In this document: in pieces, positions 8,892 through 17,028 of the stretch
Layout: each line of letters begins with the position of its first letter
How positions within the stretch are numbered: the stretch's first letter is position 1
DNA from: an uncultured Rhodospirillaceae bacterium
GTDB taxonomy: Bacteria > Pseudomonadota > Alphaproteobacteria > UBA8366
Assembly: GCA_913043025.1 (NCBI GenBank)
Contig: CAJWLM010000005.1
Span: 62,001 to 126,000, forward strand
Length of the DNA: 64,000 nucleotides
Direction: 5' to 3'
Made by a program: the position numbers and the translations under genes
The notes under the pieces: model-generated
What the model was told of the DNA's origin: nothing
Databases searched by the model: none
Seen by the model: only the letters and a program-made list of their open reading frames with translations

Positions 8892-10289
8892 ATTTTCTGG
8901 TTATTTGCATCTATACTGCTAGGGACTGGCCTAGGCGCCCTACTGTGGCCACTCTTAAGATTTCAGTCTGTAAAAAGTAATTTTCCCAGAGATCATAAGG
9001 AAGGTTACACGGACCAGCTCAACAAGCTTGAGCGTGATCGTAAGAAAGGCAAATTAAGCGACACTGAAGCAAGAATTGGCCGAACTCATATCGCGCGCCA
9101 CCTTCTAGCTTCTACTAGGGCCGCCAAAGGTGGCATAACAGCCATCTTTTCAAAAAAACTGAGGAATATCATCCTCGTTACCACAGTAATCCTCGTTCCT
9201 GTGGTTTCATTCGGACTTTATATTGCCGTTGGCCAGCCTAGCCTAGTTGATCAAAGATTTGCCATGCCCCCAAAAGATGAGAATCGGTTAGATTCTGTTA
9301 ATTCGAATAATCTTGAGGTCATAGCCCAAGGCTTGTTGCAGCAGTTGCAAGTTGAATCAAAAAATGTGCGCGGCTGGGTAATGTTGGCACGCTATTACAT
9401 AAATCTTGGAAAGTATGGAAAAGCTGTGCTTGCTGCGGAGAGGGCTGTTAGCATTGACAGTCAAGATTCAGAAGCTCAGTCTGTTTATGGGGAAACTCTT
9501 TATTTCGCGGCTGACAGAATAATTACACCAATTGTTCGATCAACATTTTTGACCGTCTTAGAGAAAGAGCCCACAGAACCAAGAGCGCGCTACTACTTAG
9601 CCTTAGCGGATGCAATCGACGGGAAAGAGCCAGAGGCTCATTCAGCACTACAAACCTTGATAGACGAGAGTCCTATTGAGGCACCATATCTACCGATACT
9701 GTTATATACTGCAGATACTATTGCAAAAAAGATTGGGCTAAAGTCAATACTATCCACTAAAGCAAGGCACGTGATGCGGGAATTATTAAAAAAATCACCC
9801 GCATGGTGGACAACGAAGGAAGATCTCAGAGCTGCCACAATTATATTTGAGGCCGATCAGAACCGAGTGGTTAGATATATTGTGGGACGACTGGAACACA
9901 AGCTTCGTAAAAATCAAGCTGATTTGAATGGCTGGGTAAAATCTGCAAATGCATATCAAGTGTTAGGAGAAGTTTCCAAAGAGGAGGCTGCTTTGCGGAA
10001 AGCAGCTCATCTTGCGCCACAGAATGTTGAGATCCTCCTGCGCTATGGACGCATATTACGAAAGGTTGCGGAAAACAAACAGACTGAAGAATCTGTCGCG
10101 TTGATGCGTCAAGTTCTGACAGTTGACCCAGACAATCTTGAAGCACTATTTCTGGTAGGCCGCGCAGAAGCCTCAGCGGGTCGCATTGACATCGGCAAAG
10201 CTCTTATGATGAAAGCGCTCCGCAAGCTTCCCCAGGACACTAAAGAATACATTGCGCTTAAAAAACAAATCGAGTCCATTAGCGAATAA
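8892..10289 (+). CDS. ccmI: Cytochrome c-type biogenesis TPR protein CcmI (non-canonical 5' end)
   Basis: Apocytochrome chaperone of the heme lyase. The frame reads IFWLFASILLGTG from base 8892, a typical CcmI first membrane helix, then a cytoplasmic loop, a second helix near 9170-9230, and TPR repeats to the C-terminus (about 465 residues in all). No ATG, GTG or TTG occurs in frame until the GTG at 9201, which would cut off both the first helix and the loop. An in-frame TAA lies at 8886-8888. Candidate starts are ATT at 8892, or a CTG at 8882 if one A of the A6 run (8887-8892) is an extra base. Function is confident, start is not. Confidence 0.85.
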   Translation: MFWLFASILLGTGLGALLWPLLRFQSVKSNFPRDHKEGYTDQLNKLERDRKKGKLSDTEARIGRTHIARHLLASTRAAKGGITAIFSKKLRNIILVTTVILVPVVSFGLYIAVGQPSLVDQRFAMPPKDENRLDSVNSNNLEVIAQGLLQQLQVESKNVRGWVMLARYYINLGKYGKAVLAAERAVSIDSQDSEAQSVYGETLYFAADRIITPIVRSTFLTVLEKEPTEPRARYYLALADAIDGKEPEAHSALQTLIDESPIEAPYLPILLYTADTIAKKIGLKSILSTKARHVMRELLKKSPAWWTTKEDLRAATIIFEADQNRVVRYIVGRLEHKLRKNQADLNGWVKSANAYQVLGEVSKEEAALRKAAHLAPQNVEILLRYGRILRKVAENKQTEESVALMRQVLTVDPDNLEALFLVGRAEASAGRIDIGKALMMKALRKLPQDTKEYIALKKQIESISE

Positions 10290-10369
10290 ATTCAAGACCG
10301 CGCTGCTTGCACCTCTGTGAGAGCTCAGCTAGCTTGCTCAATAGGAATTTGTATAAAGGGGGGACATAC

Positions 10370-11452
10370 ATGTCCGACAGCGTCGAATGTATAGGCTGCG
10401 AGCTAACCTATCGTGCCAACGCACCATGTTTTGAAAGAAACCCGTCGGCGCTGACATCCGATACACCACGGCCAGTTACTGTCAACGGTAAGAAACAACT
10501 TGTCATCGATATGCATGCGCATTGCCAGTTTCCCGAAATCATGCCCCTAATCAAAGATAGACCTGAGTTAGACGGTAAAGATCCGTTTGGCCAAGGAGGA
10601 TGGGGAAAAGGGCAGGAAATTGAAAGGCGCCTGAACGCAATGAATGCCATGGGCGTTGACATCCAAGTATTGTCGATTAGCGTTTTTCATCATCATCATT
10701 GGGCGGAGTACAGCCTAGCCGAGGATTTGTGCCAAATTCAAAATGAGAGAATGACAGAGATTTGTGCCCTTTATCCCGACCGCTTTGTGCCCCTCTCCAT
10801 AGTAGCACTGCAGCACCCCGAACTTGCAGCAACCCAGCTCGAGTGTAATGTAAAGGAAATGGGGCACCGGGGGGCAATGATTACTGCTGCGCTTGATGGC
10901 GAAGAGTTATCGAATGAGCGTTTTCACCCCTTCTGGGCCAAAGCAGAAGAGTTGGATGTTCCTATCTTTATACATCCTCGTCATTTCCGAGAAGGTGCGC
11001 CGCGTTTCAAGGGACAAGGTTTCCTATCGAATATCATCGGCAACCCGCTCGACACGACAGTAGCGTTAGCACATCTTATCTACGAGGGCACGCTAGATAA
11101 GTTCCCAGGAGTCAAAATTGTCGCCGCCCATGGCGGCGGATATTTAGCCTCCAATATAGGTCGCTTTGACCACGGCCATAACAGTGGCGATCGCGGAGGG
11201 CGAGGTGCTGAAAAAAAAGCACCAAGCGACTACCTAAATCAGCTTTATTTCGACACAGTAGTCTTTGGCACCGAAAATCTACACCACCTCATTCGTGAAT
11301 GCGGTGCCGGGCAATTAGTCCTAGGAACTGATTACCCAGCCGGAATGAGCAATATCAATCCAGTCGCCCATTTGCTGAGTGTCGAAGGATTGAGCGACGA
11401 AGATATAGAAGCCATTCTCAGCGGTACAGTTAAGAAGCTTTTAAAAATATGA
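10370..11452 (+). CDS. Amidohydrolase-2 / ACMSD-family metal-dependent hydrolase or decarboxylase
   Basis: A 360-residue TIM-barrel enzyme of the family containing aminocarboxymuconate-semialdehyde decarboxylase, gamma-resorcylate decarboxylase and LigW. All expected metal ligands are visible: H49 and H51 (DMHAHCQFP), H202 (IHPRHF), H254 (AAHGGGYL) and D321 (GTDYPAG). The N-terminus carries three cysteines (C7, C10, C20), unusual for the family. The ATG at 10370 is chosen because AAGGGGGG precedes it by six bases. It is followed 19 bases later by an alpha/beta hydrolase, suggesting a two-gene operon for ring-compound breakdown. The substrate cannot be told from sequence. Confidence 0.85.
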   Translation: MSDSVECIGCELTYRANAPCFERNPSALTSDTPRPVTVNGKKQLVIDMHAHCQFPEIMPLIKDRPELDGKDPFGQGGWGKGQEIERRLNAMNAMGVDIQVLSISVFHHHHWAEYSLAEDLCQIQNERMTEICALYPDRFVPLSIVALQHPELAATQLECNVKEMGHRGAMITAALDGEELSNERFHPFWAKAEELDVPIFIHPRHFREGAPRFKGQGFLSNIIGNPLDTTVALAHLIYEGTLDKFPGVKIVAAHGGGYLASNIGRFDHGHNSGDRGGRGAEKKAPSDYLNQLYFDTVVFGTENLHHLIRECGAGQLVLGTDYPAGMSNINPVAHLLSVEGLSDEDIEAILSGTVKKLLKI

Positions 11453-11471
11453 AAAATTTAGGGATGCCAAA

Positions 11472-12641
11472 ATGAAAAACCCGATCCGCGCGCGTGATGG
11501 TCAACAGTGGATCTATGACTATGTGCTCAATACTTCAGGCCGGGCAGTTCACTACGAATACGACGCACGTGATATGCCTAAACAAGCAAAGTCGATACGC
11601 ATGGTATCGAAATACTTGCTGAAAGAAGCTCAACATTCCGAGAAAATTGCCCGCGGAGCAGATGCGGCCGGAGACACACTCAATGCACGAAAGCTTTACG
11701 AGATAGCTGCCGAAAATTACAAGGAAGCACAGCATTTTTTTATTCCGCCAACGGACCCTAAACGCTGGGAAATTCTTGGCCGCGCCCATGATTGTGCCCG
11801 ACGTGCATTTGCTCTAGCTGATTACAAAATTGAACTAGTGGAAATCCCTTACCGTGATACAACTATTCCCGGTGTTTTACATTTAGCGCCGGGGCACGGA
11901 GAAAAACCAACGGTGCTGTTTATTCCCGGAATGGATAACACAAAGGAAAACTATCCAAAAATCGATGCTAACCCATTCATCGCACGCGGCATAAACTTGC
12001 TATGCATTGATGGGCCAGGCCAAGGTGAAGCGTTGATGCGGGGAATCCATGTCCATCCTGGCGATCATTCAGTAGCCGCATCTGGCGCTTTCAACTTTCT
12101 TAAAAAGCGTGATGACGTCGATGAAAACCGGATTGGCATTTCAGGACGCAGCTTTGGCACCTATTGGTCACTGCGAGCGGCTGCTGAGGACGGCCGCTTC
12201 GCATGTGTTGCTGGTGCTGTGGCTTGTTACTACTGGGATCGTATTGTTATTTTTCAGGAGGTTACCATTCGCTTTAAACAGGTCTTCATGGCTATGGCGG
12301 GTACTGAGGATGAGGAAGCTTTTGATGAAGAAATTAAAGGGTACACTCTGAAAGGTTTTGCCAACAAGGTGCAATGTCCTGTCCTCATGGGGATCGGGGA
12401 ATTTGATCCATTAAATCCCCTCGAAGATGCCGAGGAAGTTTACAATGTACTAAGCTGCCCCAAAGAAATGTGGATATTCGAGGACGAATTCCACCGTATT
12501 CGTGCACCAAAGAATCTTGGGGGCGGTGTCACCTTCGATTTTATCGCACAATGGATGCTAAACGCCATGAATGGCAACCTCGCAGCAGGTCATAATAAAA
12601 AGCGTTTCATAAAGCTCAATGGTGACGGATTCTTCGATTGA
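11472..12641 (+). CDS. Alpha/beta hydrolase, 2,6-dihydroxypseudooxynicotine-hydrolase/FrsA-like
   Basis: A 389-residue hydrolase with a helical N-terminal cap domain (about 1-115) before the alpha/beta core, as in the C-C bond hydrolase of nicotine breakdown and related FrsA-type esterases. The triad is visible: S227 in GRSFG, D312 (GEFDPLNP) and H341 (DEFHR). Oxyanion-side motif IPGMDNTKEN is at 151-160. It follows the amidohydrolase by 19 bases in the same direction and converges on the CoA-transferase genes. Role inferred: hydrolytic C-C or ester cleavage of a ring-derived intermediate. Confidence 0.82.
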   Translation: MKNPIRARDGQQWIYDYVLNTSGRAVHYEYDARDMPKQAKSIRMVSKYLLKEAQHSEKIARGADAAGDTLNARKLYEIAAENYKEAQHFFIPPTDPKRWEILGRAHDCARRAFALADYKIELVEIPYRDTTIPGVLHLAPGHGEKPTVLFIPGMDNTKENYPKIDANPFIARGINLLCIDGPGQGEALMRGIHVHPGDHSVAASGAFNFLKKRDDVDENRIGISGRSFGTYWSLRAAAEDGRFACVAGAVACYYWDRIVIFQEVTIRFKQVFMAMAGTEDEEAFDEEIKGYTLKGFANKVQCPVLMGIGEFDPLNPLEDAEEVYNVLSCPKEMWIFEDEFHRIRAPKNLGGGVTFDFIAQWMLNAMNGNLAAGHNKKRFIKLNGDGFFD

Positions 12642-12645
12642 GAAA

Positions 12646-13383
12646 TTAGTTGAAGAGATACTGAAGGCACGATCTTGCCGCTTCCAGTTCTTTTTTCCCA
12701 AATTTTTCTATCGACGCAAAGTCCGGTGTTTTTTTTACTTTCCATGATAGACCCTCGACTGCGTCTTCTTCACTGTAACCCGGCATAGTTGCGGAAAGCG
12801 CTGCCGTGCCGCTCTCAAAAGAAAACCTGGCTCTCTCGGTGATTAGCGAAACCGGCCCCGGAGGGAGCTTCAAATCAGAGCGCCTGTCCGACAAGCCAGG
12901 ACTAGTAATGAAGTCTACTTTCTCTAAAAATCTTCTCGGGTCATGCGGCATCAGAATAATAAGGCGTTTAACGAGGCAGGCAATATCATGTGCACCGCCT
13001 GAACCGACCATTCGAATTTTGGGCTGGTTGTATGATCCAATCACGGTACTATTAAGATTACCAAATAGGTCCACTTGCGCTGCTGATAGGAGGCCTACAT
13101 CGATACGACCTGCCTGTAGCTCTGAAAAAACTGCCAGCCCATCAGTGATCATTGTCGCCTTCTCAGCGACTGAAGGGCTCCCAGTCGAGAGGGGTGGTTT
13201 AGAGATTGGATTTGAACCCACAACACCCGACTCAAAAATCAAAGTCAATTCAGGAGCCCGGCTATGTTTGGCAAGCAGTGCCGCATCAGATGGATTACCA
13301 ATGCCAACAAAACAGACCTCGCCATTCTGCAATTCGCGCGCGGCAGCAAGCGCTAATCTAATAGCAACCGGAAGACCTATCAC
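12646..13383 (-). CDS. CoA-transferase subunit B, glutaconate-CoA-transferase/IpdB-like
   Basis: Beta subunit of a family I CoA-transferase, 245 residues. A glutamate at position 51 in the IFESGVVG context lines up with the catalytic Glu of glutaconate CoA-transferase subunit B, so real CoA transfer is possible. The SGGAHD motif (about 127-132) is also typical. IpdB of steroid ring degradation belongs to the same family but acts as a ring hydrolase. Its start overlaps the stop of the alpha-subunit gene by four bases, so the two are translationally coupled. Confidence 0.82.
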   Translation of the reverse strand: MIGLPVAIRLALAAARELQNGEVCFVGIGNPSDAALLAKHSRAPELTLIFESGVVGSNPISKPPLSTGSPSVAEKATMITDGLAVFSELQAGRIDVGLLSAAQVDLFGNLNSTVIGSYNQPKIRMVGSGGAHDIACLVKRLIILMPHDPRRFLEKVDFITSPGLSDRRSDLKLPPGPVSLITERARFSFESGTAALSATMPGYSEEDAVEGLSWKVKKTPDFASIEKFGKKELEAARSCLQYLFN

Positions 13384-14279
13384 CCTATTTCCCTTCGGCT
13401 CGCCTGCTCTTCGAGAACGTTGAGACGTTTTTTACCCACTGCGTTCAAATAAGCCGAATGATTTGCACAGTTATATATCCATCGCCTAAGGTAATCCTCC
13501 AATCCCTCTACATTACGTGCCTCTCGGTCATAAGCGAAATATTGATCATCATCACGCCCGTAAACGCCCTCCACGTAGGATGGGTGCGCCCCCCAAGGCA
13601 CCGCAGCCACCGCAGTAGTCCGGTAGGCAGGGATACGGGTGGCCTCAGGTAATCTAGTTATTCTCGCGGTATCAACAAACCGCTCTACTGTCACCAGAAT
13701 CTTTTCCGAAGCAAGAGCGCCAGTAAACATGTCTCCATCAACACCTATTAGCTGAACATTACCGGACCTATCCGACTGATGAGCATGCACCAACGCCACA
13801 TCGGGTTTAAGAGCAGGAATACATGCTAGTTTTTCGCTAGTATAGGGACAGTCTATCGTCTTCACTTCGATCGTGCCGGGTATAGAAGCATTTGCAATGT
13901 CCCCTAATTGTAATATTCGTGCCGGCAGGAAGGGAATCCCTTGGCGGGCCGCCTCGAAACGCAGAATCATAGACATGTTCGTCCAATCCTCGTAAGTCAA
14001 CGTCCCGGCTTCAACCGCCCTACGGAAAGCATGGCCAAGTCCGATACCCGGATTCCCCAAGTAACCAAAGATAACTTTTGATGCAACTCCAGCGCCAATC
14101 ATTATATCGAACAGAATATCGGTACCCGAACGGCAAAGTGTCAGGTCCCTCTTTCCCTGACGAATAATCTCAAAGCATAATGCAAAGGGGACACAATGGC
14201 CAAACCCACCGACAAATATTGTGTCGCCATCATTTACATGCTCCTCAACCAAATCGCTTATTTCGGCGGATTTATCCAT
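13380..14279 (-). CDS. CoA-transferase subunit A, glutaconate-CoA-transferase/IpdA-like
   Basis: Alpha subunit partner of the preceding gene, 299 residues. The N-terminal DGDTIFVGGFGHCVPFAL is the family's glycine-rich CoA-binding loop (about 18-35). GYLGNPGIGLGHAFRRAVEAG and HAHQSDRSGNVQLIGVDG are characteristic later motifs. It lies directly downstream of a CaiB-type CoA-transferase and an enoyl-CoA hydratase on the same strand, so it probably acts on a CoA thioester in one pathway. Assignment to the Gct or Ipd branch needs a tree. Confidence 0.83.
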   Translation of the reverse strand: MDKSAEISDLVEEHVNDGDTIFVGGFGHCVPFALCFEIIRQGKRDLTLCRSGTDILFDIMIGAGVASKVIFGYLGNPGIGLGHAFRRAVEAGTLTYEDWTNMSMILRFEAARQGIPFLPARILQLGDIANASIPGTIEVKTIDCPYTSEKLACIPALKPDVALVHAHQSDRSGNVQLIGVDGDMFTGALASEKILVTVERFVDTARITRLPEATRIPAYRTTAVAAVPWGAHPSYVEGVYGRDDDQYFAYDREARNVEGLEDYLRRWIYNCANHSAYLNAVGKKRLNVLEEQASRREIG

Positions 14280-14293
14280 ATTTGCCCGTCTCC

Positions 14294-15508
14294 CTAGATA
14301 GCGCCACCTTTTCTTAGCTTTGCCAGCTCTTCCGCGCTTATGTTAGCAAGCTGAGACAACACGGCATCAGTATCAGCTCCTAGCAGTGGCGGCGGCGCCG
14401 AAATACCCGCCGGGGTATCAGAAAATTGATAGGGTATGCCCAGCATAGAAATCAATCCAGCGGTCGGGTGCTCAATTTTTTCTATCATCATATTCGCTTT
14501 GGTCTGAGGGCTACGTAACGCATCACCTACAGAATTGATCACACTACAAGGAATTCCCTCACTTTCGAAAAGCGCAATCCAGTCAACAGCCTTCTTCGCA
14601 CTCAAGGCTTCGCGCACCATTTCGTCAACCTCTTCACGGTGACGGACCCGGTTAGGGTTAGTCTTATATCGTTCATCTTGAGACCATTCTGGATGCCCAA
14701 CCAATACAGCAAGCTTTGCAAATTGATTATCGTTGCCGACAGCCAGGGCAATCTCACTATCGCCCGCTGGGCCACAAGGAAAATCCCGATAAGGTACAAT
14801 ATTGGGGTGACCATTTCCATAGCGCTCAGCCTCATCTCCACTTATTAAATAATTCGATGCCACATTGACCAAAACTGAAAGTGCGGAGTCATAAAGCGTT
14901 ACTGAGGTTTTTTGGCCCTTGCCAGTGCGGTTCCGAGCATTCAGAGCAGCAAGTATGCTCATTGCTGCATAAATACCCGTGCATACATCAACAATAGCGA
15001 CACCAAGTTTCATCGGGGAACTTTTTTCTTCTCCAGTAATTGCCATCAAGCCAGCTTCTGCCTGAAGTAAAAAGTCGTACCCTGGCATTCCCGCTTTCGG
15101 ACCCTTTTCTCCATATCCGGTAATCTGAGCATGAACCACCTTCGGTGCATTCATCTCCATCCATTCCCGAGTGAGACCCCACCTTTCCAATGTGCCAACC
15201 TTAAAGTTTTCGATAATGACGTCAGCACCCTTAATCAGCGTCTTGAGTATCTCCAACCCATGACGGTTCTTAAGATCGAGGGTAACACTTTTCTTATTAC
15301 GATTTATTCCAAGGAAGTACGCGGATTCTGATCCCACAAACGGAGGTCCCCACGCGCGAGTGTCGTCGCCCTTTCTGGGCTGCTCAATTTTTATAATCTC
15401 AGCACCCATATCTCCCAAGTTCATTGTGCAAAAAGGCCCGGCGAGTATCCGGGTCAAATCAATGACCCGGATGCCAGATAGAGGCCGTCCACTTGCTTTC
15501 TCACTCAT
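14294..15508 (-). CDS. CaiB/BaiF family III CoA-transferase
   Basis: A 404-residue formyl-CoA-transferase-like enzyme that moves CoA between carboxylic acids. N-terminal GIRVIDLTRILAGPFCTMNLGDMGAEIIKIE-type sequence is present, and D145 (MPGYDFLLQA) matches the aspartate that forms the acyl anhydride. The gene lies between the crotonase (11 bases upstream) and the IpdA-like gene (14 bases downstream) in one operon, which suggests it activates the pathway substrate. Substrate unknown. Confidence 0.9.
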   Translation of the reverse strand: MSEKASGRPLSGIRVIDLTRILAGPFCTMNLGDMGAEIIKIEQPRKGDDTRAWGPPFVGSESAYFLGINRNKKSVTLDLKNRHGLEILKTLIKGADVIIENFKVGTLERWGLTREWMEMNAPKVVHAQITGYGEKGPKAGMPGYDFLLQAEAGLMAITGEEKSSPMKLGVAIVDVCTGIYAAMSILAALNARNRTGKGQKTSVTLYDSALSVLVNVASNYLISGDEAERYGNGHPNIVPYRDFPCGPAGDSEIALAVGNDNQFAKLAVLVGHPEWSQDERYKTNPNRVRHREEVDEMVREALSAKKAVDWIALFESEGIPCSVINSVGDALRSPQTKANMMIEKIEHPTAGLISMLGIPYQFSDTPAGISAPPPLLGADTDAVLSQLANISAEELAKLRKGGAI

Positions 15509-15519
15509 GAACTATAACC

Positions 15520-16389
15520 TTATTTCTTTGGTGGGCGCATGTTCTCGTCGTTTGCTAGACCGTGTAGATAATCATCCATAGCATTCTTATTACGCTCACG
15601 GAATTTGCCGAAATCTGGCTTCCGTTTTTCCATGAAGGCGTTCATCCCTTCCAAGCTCTCTTCTGAACCCCAGACATGTGCCAGTAACTCCATTCCGTGC
15701 TGCCAAGAAGCGTAAAGCTGGTCAGATTCAAAATTTAGTGATCGCTTGGTCTGCCTTAAAGTTTGGGCGCTATAACCCTTTATGCGCTCGCAATATTCCT
15801 CAACAGTTGCACGCAATTTTTCTTTCGGCACTGACCGATTAATGAGTCCAACTGCCTCTGCTTCCGGCCCTTTAAAAGTACGGCACCCGAAAATCATATC
15901 GCGAGCAAGACGTTCACCAATTAGGCGCGGTATATATTGAGTTGCACCCACTGTCGGGCAAGCCCCGACACGGGCACCGGTTTGTCCTAGTGTTGCATCA
16001 TCTGATGCGATTGCTAAATCACACCAAAGGGCCAGCTCATGGCCACCCCCCATGCACCAGCCGTTAATCATAGCGATGACAGGAATATGAAGCCCCCGTA
16101 TTGCCATAGCACAACCGAGCATGCGATCGTTCCATTGAGCCGCATTTTGCCAGTTTAACCGCATCATCGCATGAAAATCACCGCCAGCAGAAAATGCCGT
16201 GTCGCCTGCACCGGTTACTACGGCAACCGCAATAGTTGGGTCGTGACGAGTTGATTGAAAGGCATCAATCAACTCGTCTAACGTCTGTTCACGGAATGCG
16301 TTCTGCACTTCTGGCCGGTTGATTGTAATCCATGCAATCCCATTTTTAACTTCGTAGATGATTTCATCGTAGTTAGTATTTTCACCCAT
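15520..16389 (-). CDS. Enoyl-CoA hydratase/isomerase (crotonase), BadI/MenB-like
   Basis: A 289-residue crotonase-fold protein. Oxyanion-hole sequences are AGGDF near residue 70 and the GGGHELAL helix near 110. The opening YDEIIYEVKNGIAWITINRPE and the TGARVGACPTVGAT segment resemble 2-ketocyclohexanecarboxyl-CoA hydrolase (BadI) and naphthoyl-CoA synthase rather than plain enoyl-CoA hydratases. That is consistent with a ring-opening or ring-closing step. The ATG at 16389 is preferred because GGAG lies nine bases upstream; an ATG at 16404 would add five residues. First catabolic gene after the epimerase-like gene on this strand. Confidence 0.85.
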   Translation of the reverse strand: MGENTNYDEIIYEVKNGIAWITINRPEVQNAFREQTLDELIDAFQSTRHDPTIAVAVVTGAGDTAFSAGGDFHAMMRLNWQNAAQWNDRMLGCAMAIRGLHIPVIAMINGWCMGGGHELALWCDLAIASDDATLGQTGARVGACPTVGATQYIPRLIGERLARDMIFGCRTFKGPEAEAVGLINRSVPKEKLRATVEEYCERIKGYSAQTLRQTKRSLNFESDQLYASWQHGMELLAHVWGSEESLEGMNAFMEKRKPDFGKFRERNKNAMDDYLHGLANDENMRPPKK

Positions 16390-16434
16390 ATCTATAATCT
16401 CCATACTTTTTAAAAGGCTTGGTAAGCAAAATTT

Positions 16435-16869
16435 TTATTCAATTTCAATTAATGTCCCAAAAGTATCTTTAGGGTGCAGAAAAAACAGATCCTGACCTTC
16501 ATAGCCTTTGGCCAGCTCTTCCCCGCTTAATATGCGCAATCCAGCTCTTCTAGCGCCATCAGCAGCTTTACTGACCTCAGGTACACGCAAACATATATGA
16601 TGTATACCCCCATTGGGGTTACGTTCGATGAATTTCGAGATTGGCGACTCCTCGCCGATAGGTTCCATAAGTTCAAGATTAGTATCCCCCAGATGAACGT
16701 AGGCCATACGTATAAGCTGAGTGTCCACAACAACAGGTTCACTGACTTCGCAACCAAAATGCTCTTTATAGAAATTCATAGCGATATCTAAATCCGGCAC
16801 TGCAATAGCCACATGGCCAAGACTGGAAACTGGGACTGAGCCGCCCTTGCGCTTTTTTTTATCGACCAT
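16435..16869 (-). CDS. Methylmalonyl-CoA epimerase-like VOC protein
   Basis: A glyoxalase/VOC-fold protein of about 144 residues with the epimerase pattern LGHVAIAVPDLD near the N-terminus, GGIHHICLRV in the middle and a terminal FGTLIEIE glutamate. Metal ligands are the two histidines in these motifs plus a glutamate. Methylmalonyl-CoA epimerase interconverts the 2R and 2S forms in propionyl-CoA breakdown. The start is uncertain: ATG at 16869 has AAAGGA about 15 bases upstream, while an ATG at 16923 would add 18 residues unlike the family. It is the promoter-proximal gene of the run 16869 to 12646. Confidence 0.82.
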   Translation of the reverse strand: MVDKKKRKGGSVPVSSLGHVAIAVPDLDIAMNFYKEHFGCEVSEPVVVDTQLIRMAYVHLGDTNLELMEPIGEESPISKFIERNPNGGIHHICLRVPEVSKAADGARRAGLRILSGEELAKGYEGQDLFFLHPKDTFGTLIEIE

Positions 16870-17028
16870 AACTACTTGCTCTGTTCCTTTATTATGAATA
16901 GTCAATAGCTTCATGAATGGCATACAACAGCATGGCCACCTACGACAACTCCACCTAGGAATTTTCTCAACACCAAATACATTGCATTAACAAGCAACAA
17001 AAATGGTGCAGTGCGAAAGGTTTATAAG

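Noticed and set aside
12806-13423. 205-codon frame opposite the CoA-transferase subunit genes
   Set aside because: Antisense to well-recognised IpdB/IpdA-like sequence; no ribosome-binding site and no recognisable product.
12646-14279. Naming the CoA-transferase pair ipdAB
   Set aside because: Glu51 of the B subunit matches the catalytic glutamate of true CoA-transferases, so hydrolase function cannot be assumed without a tree and assay.
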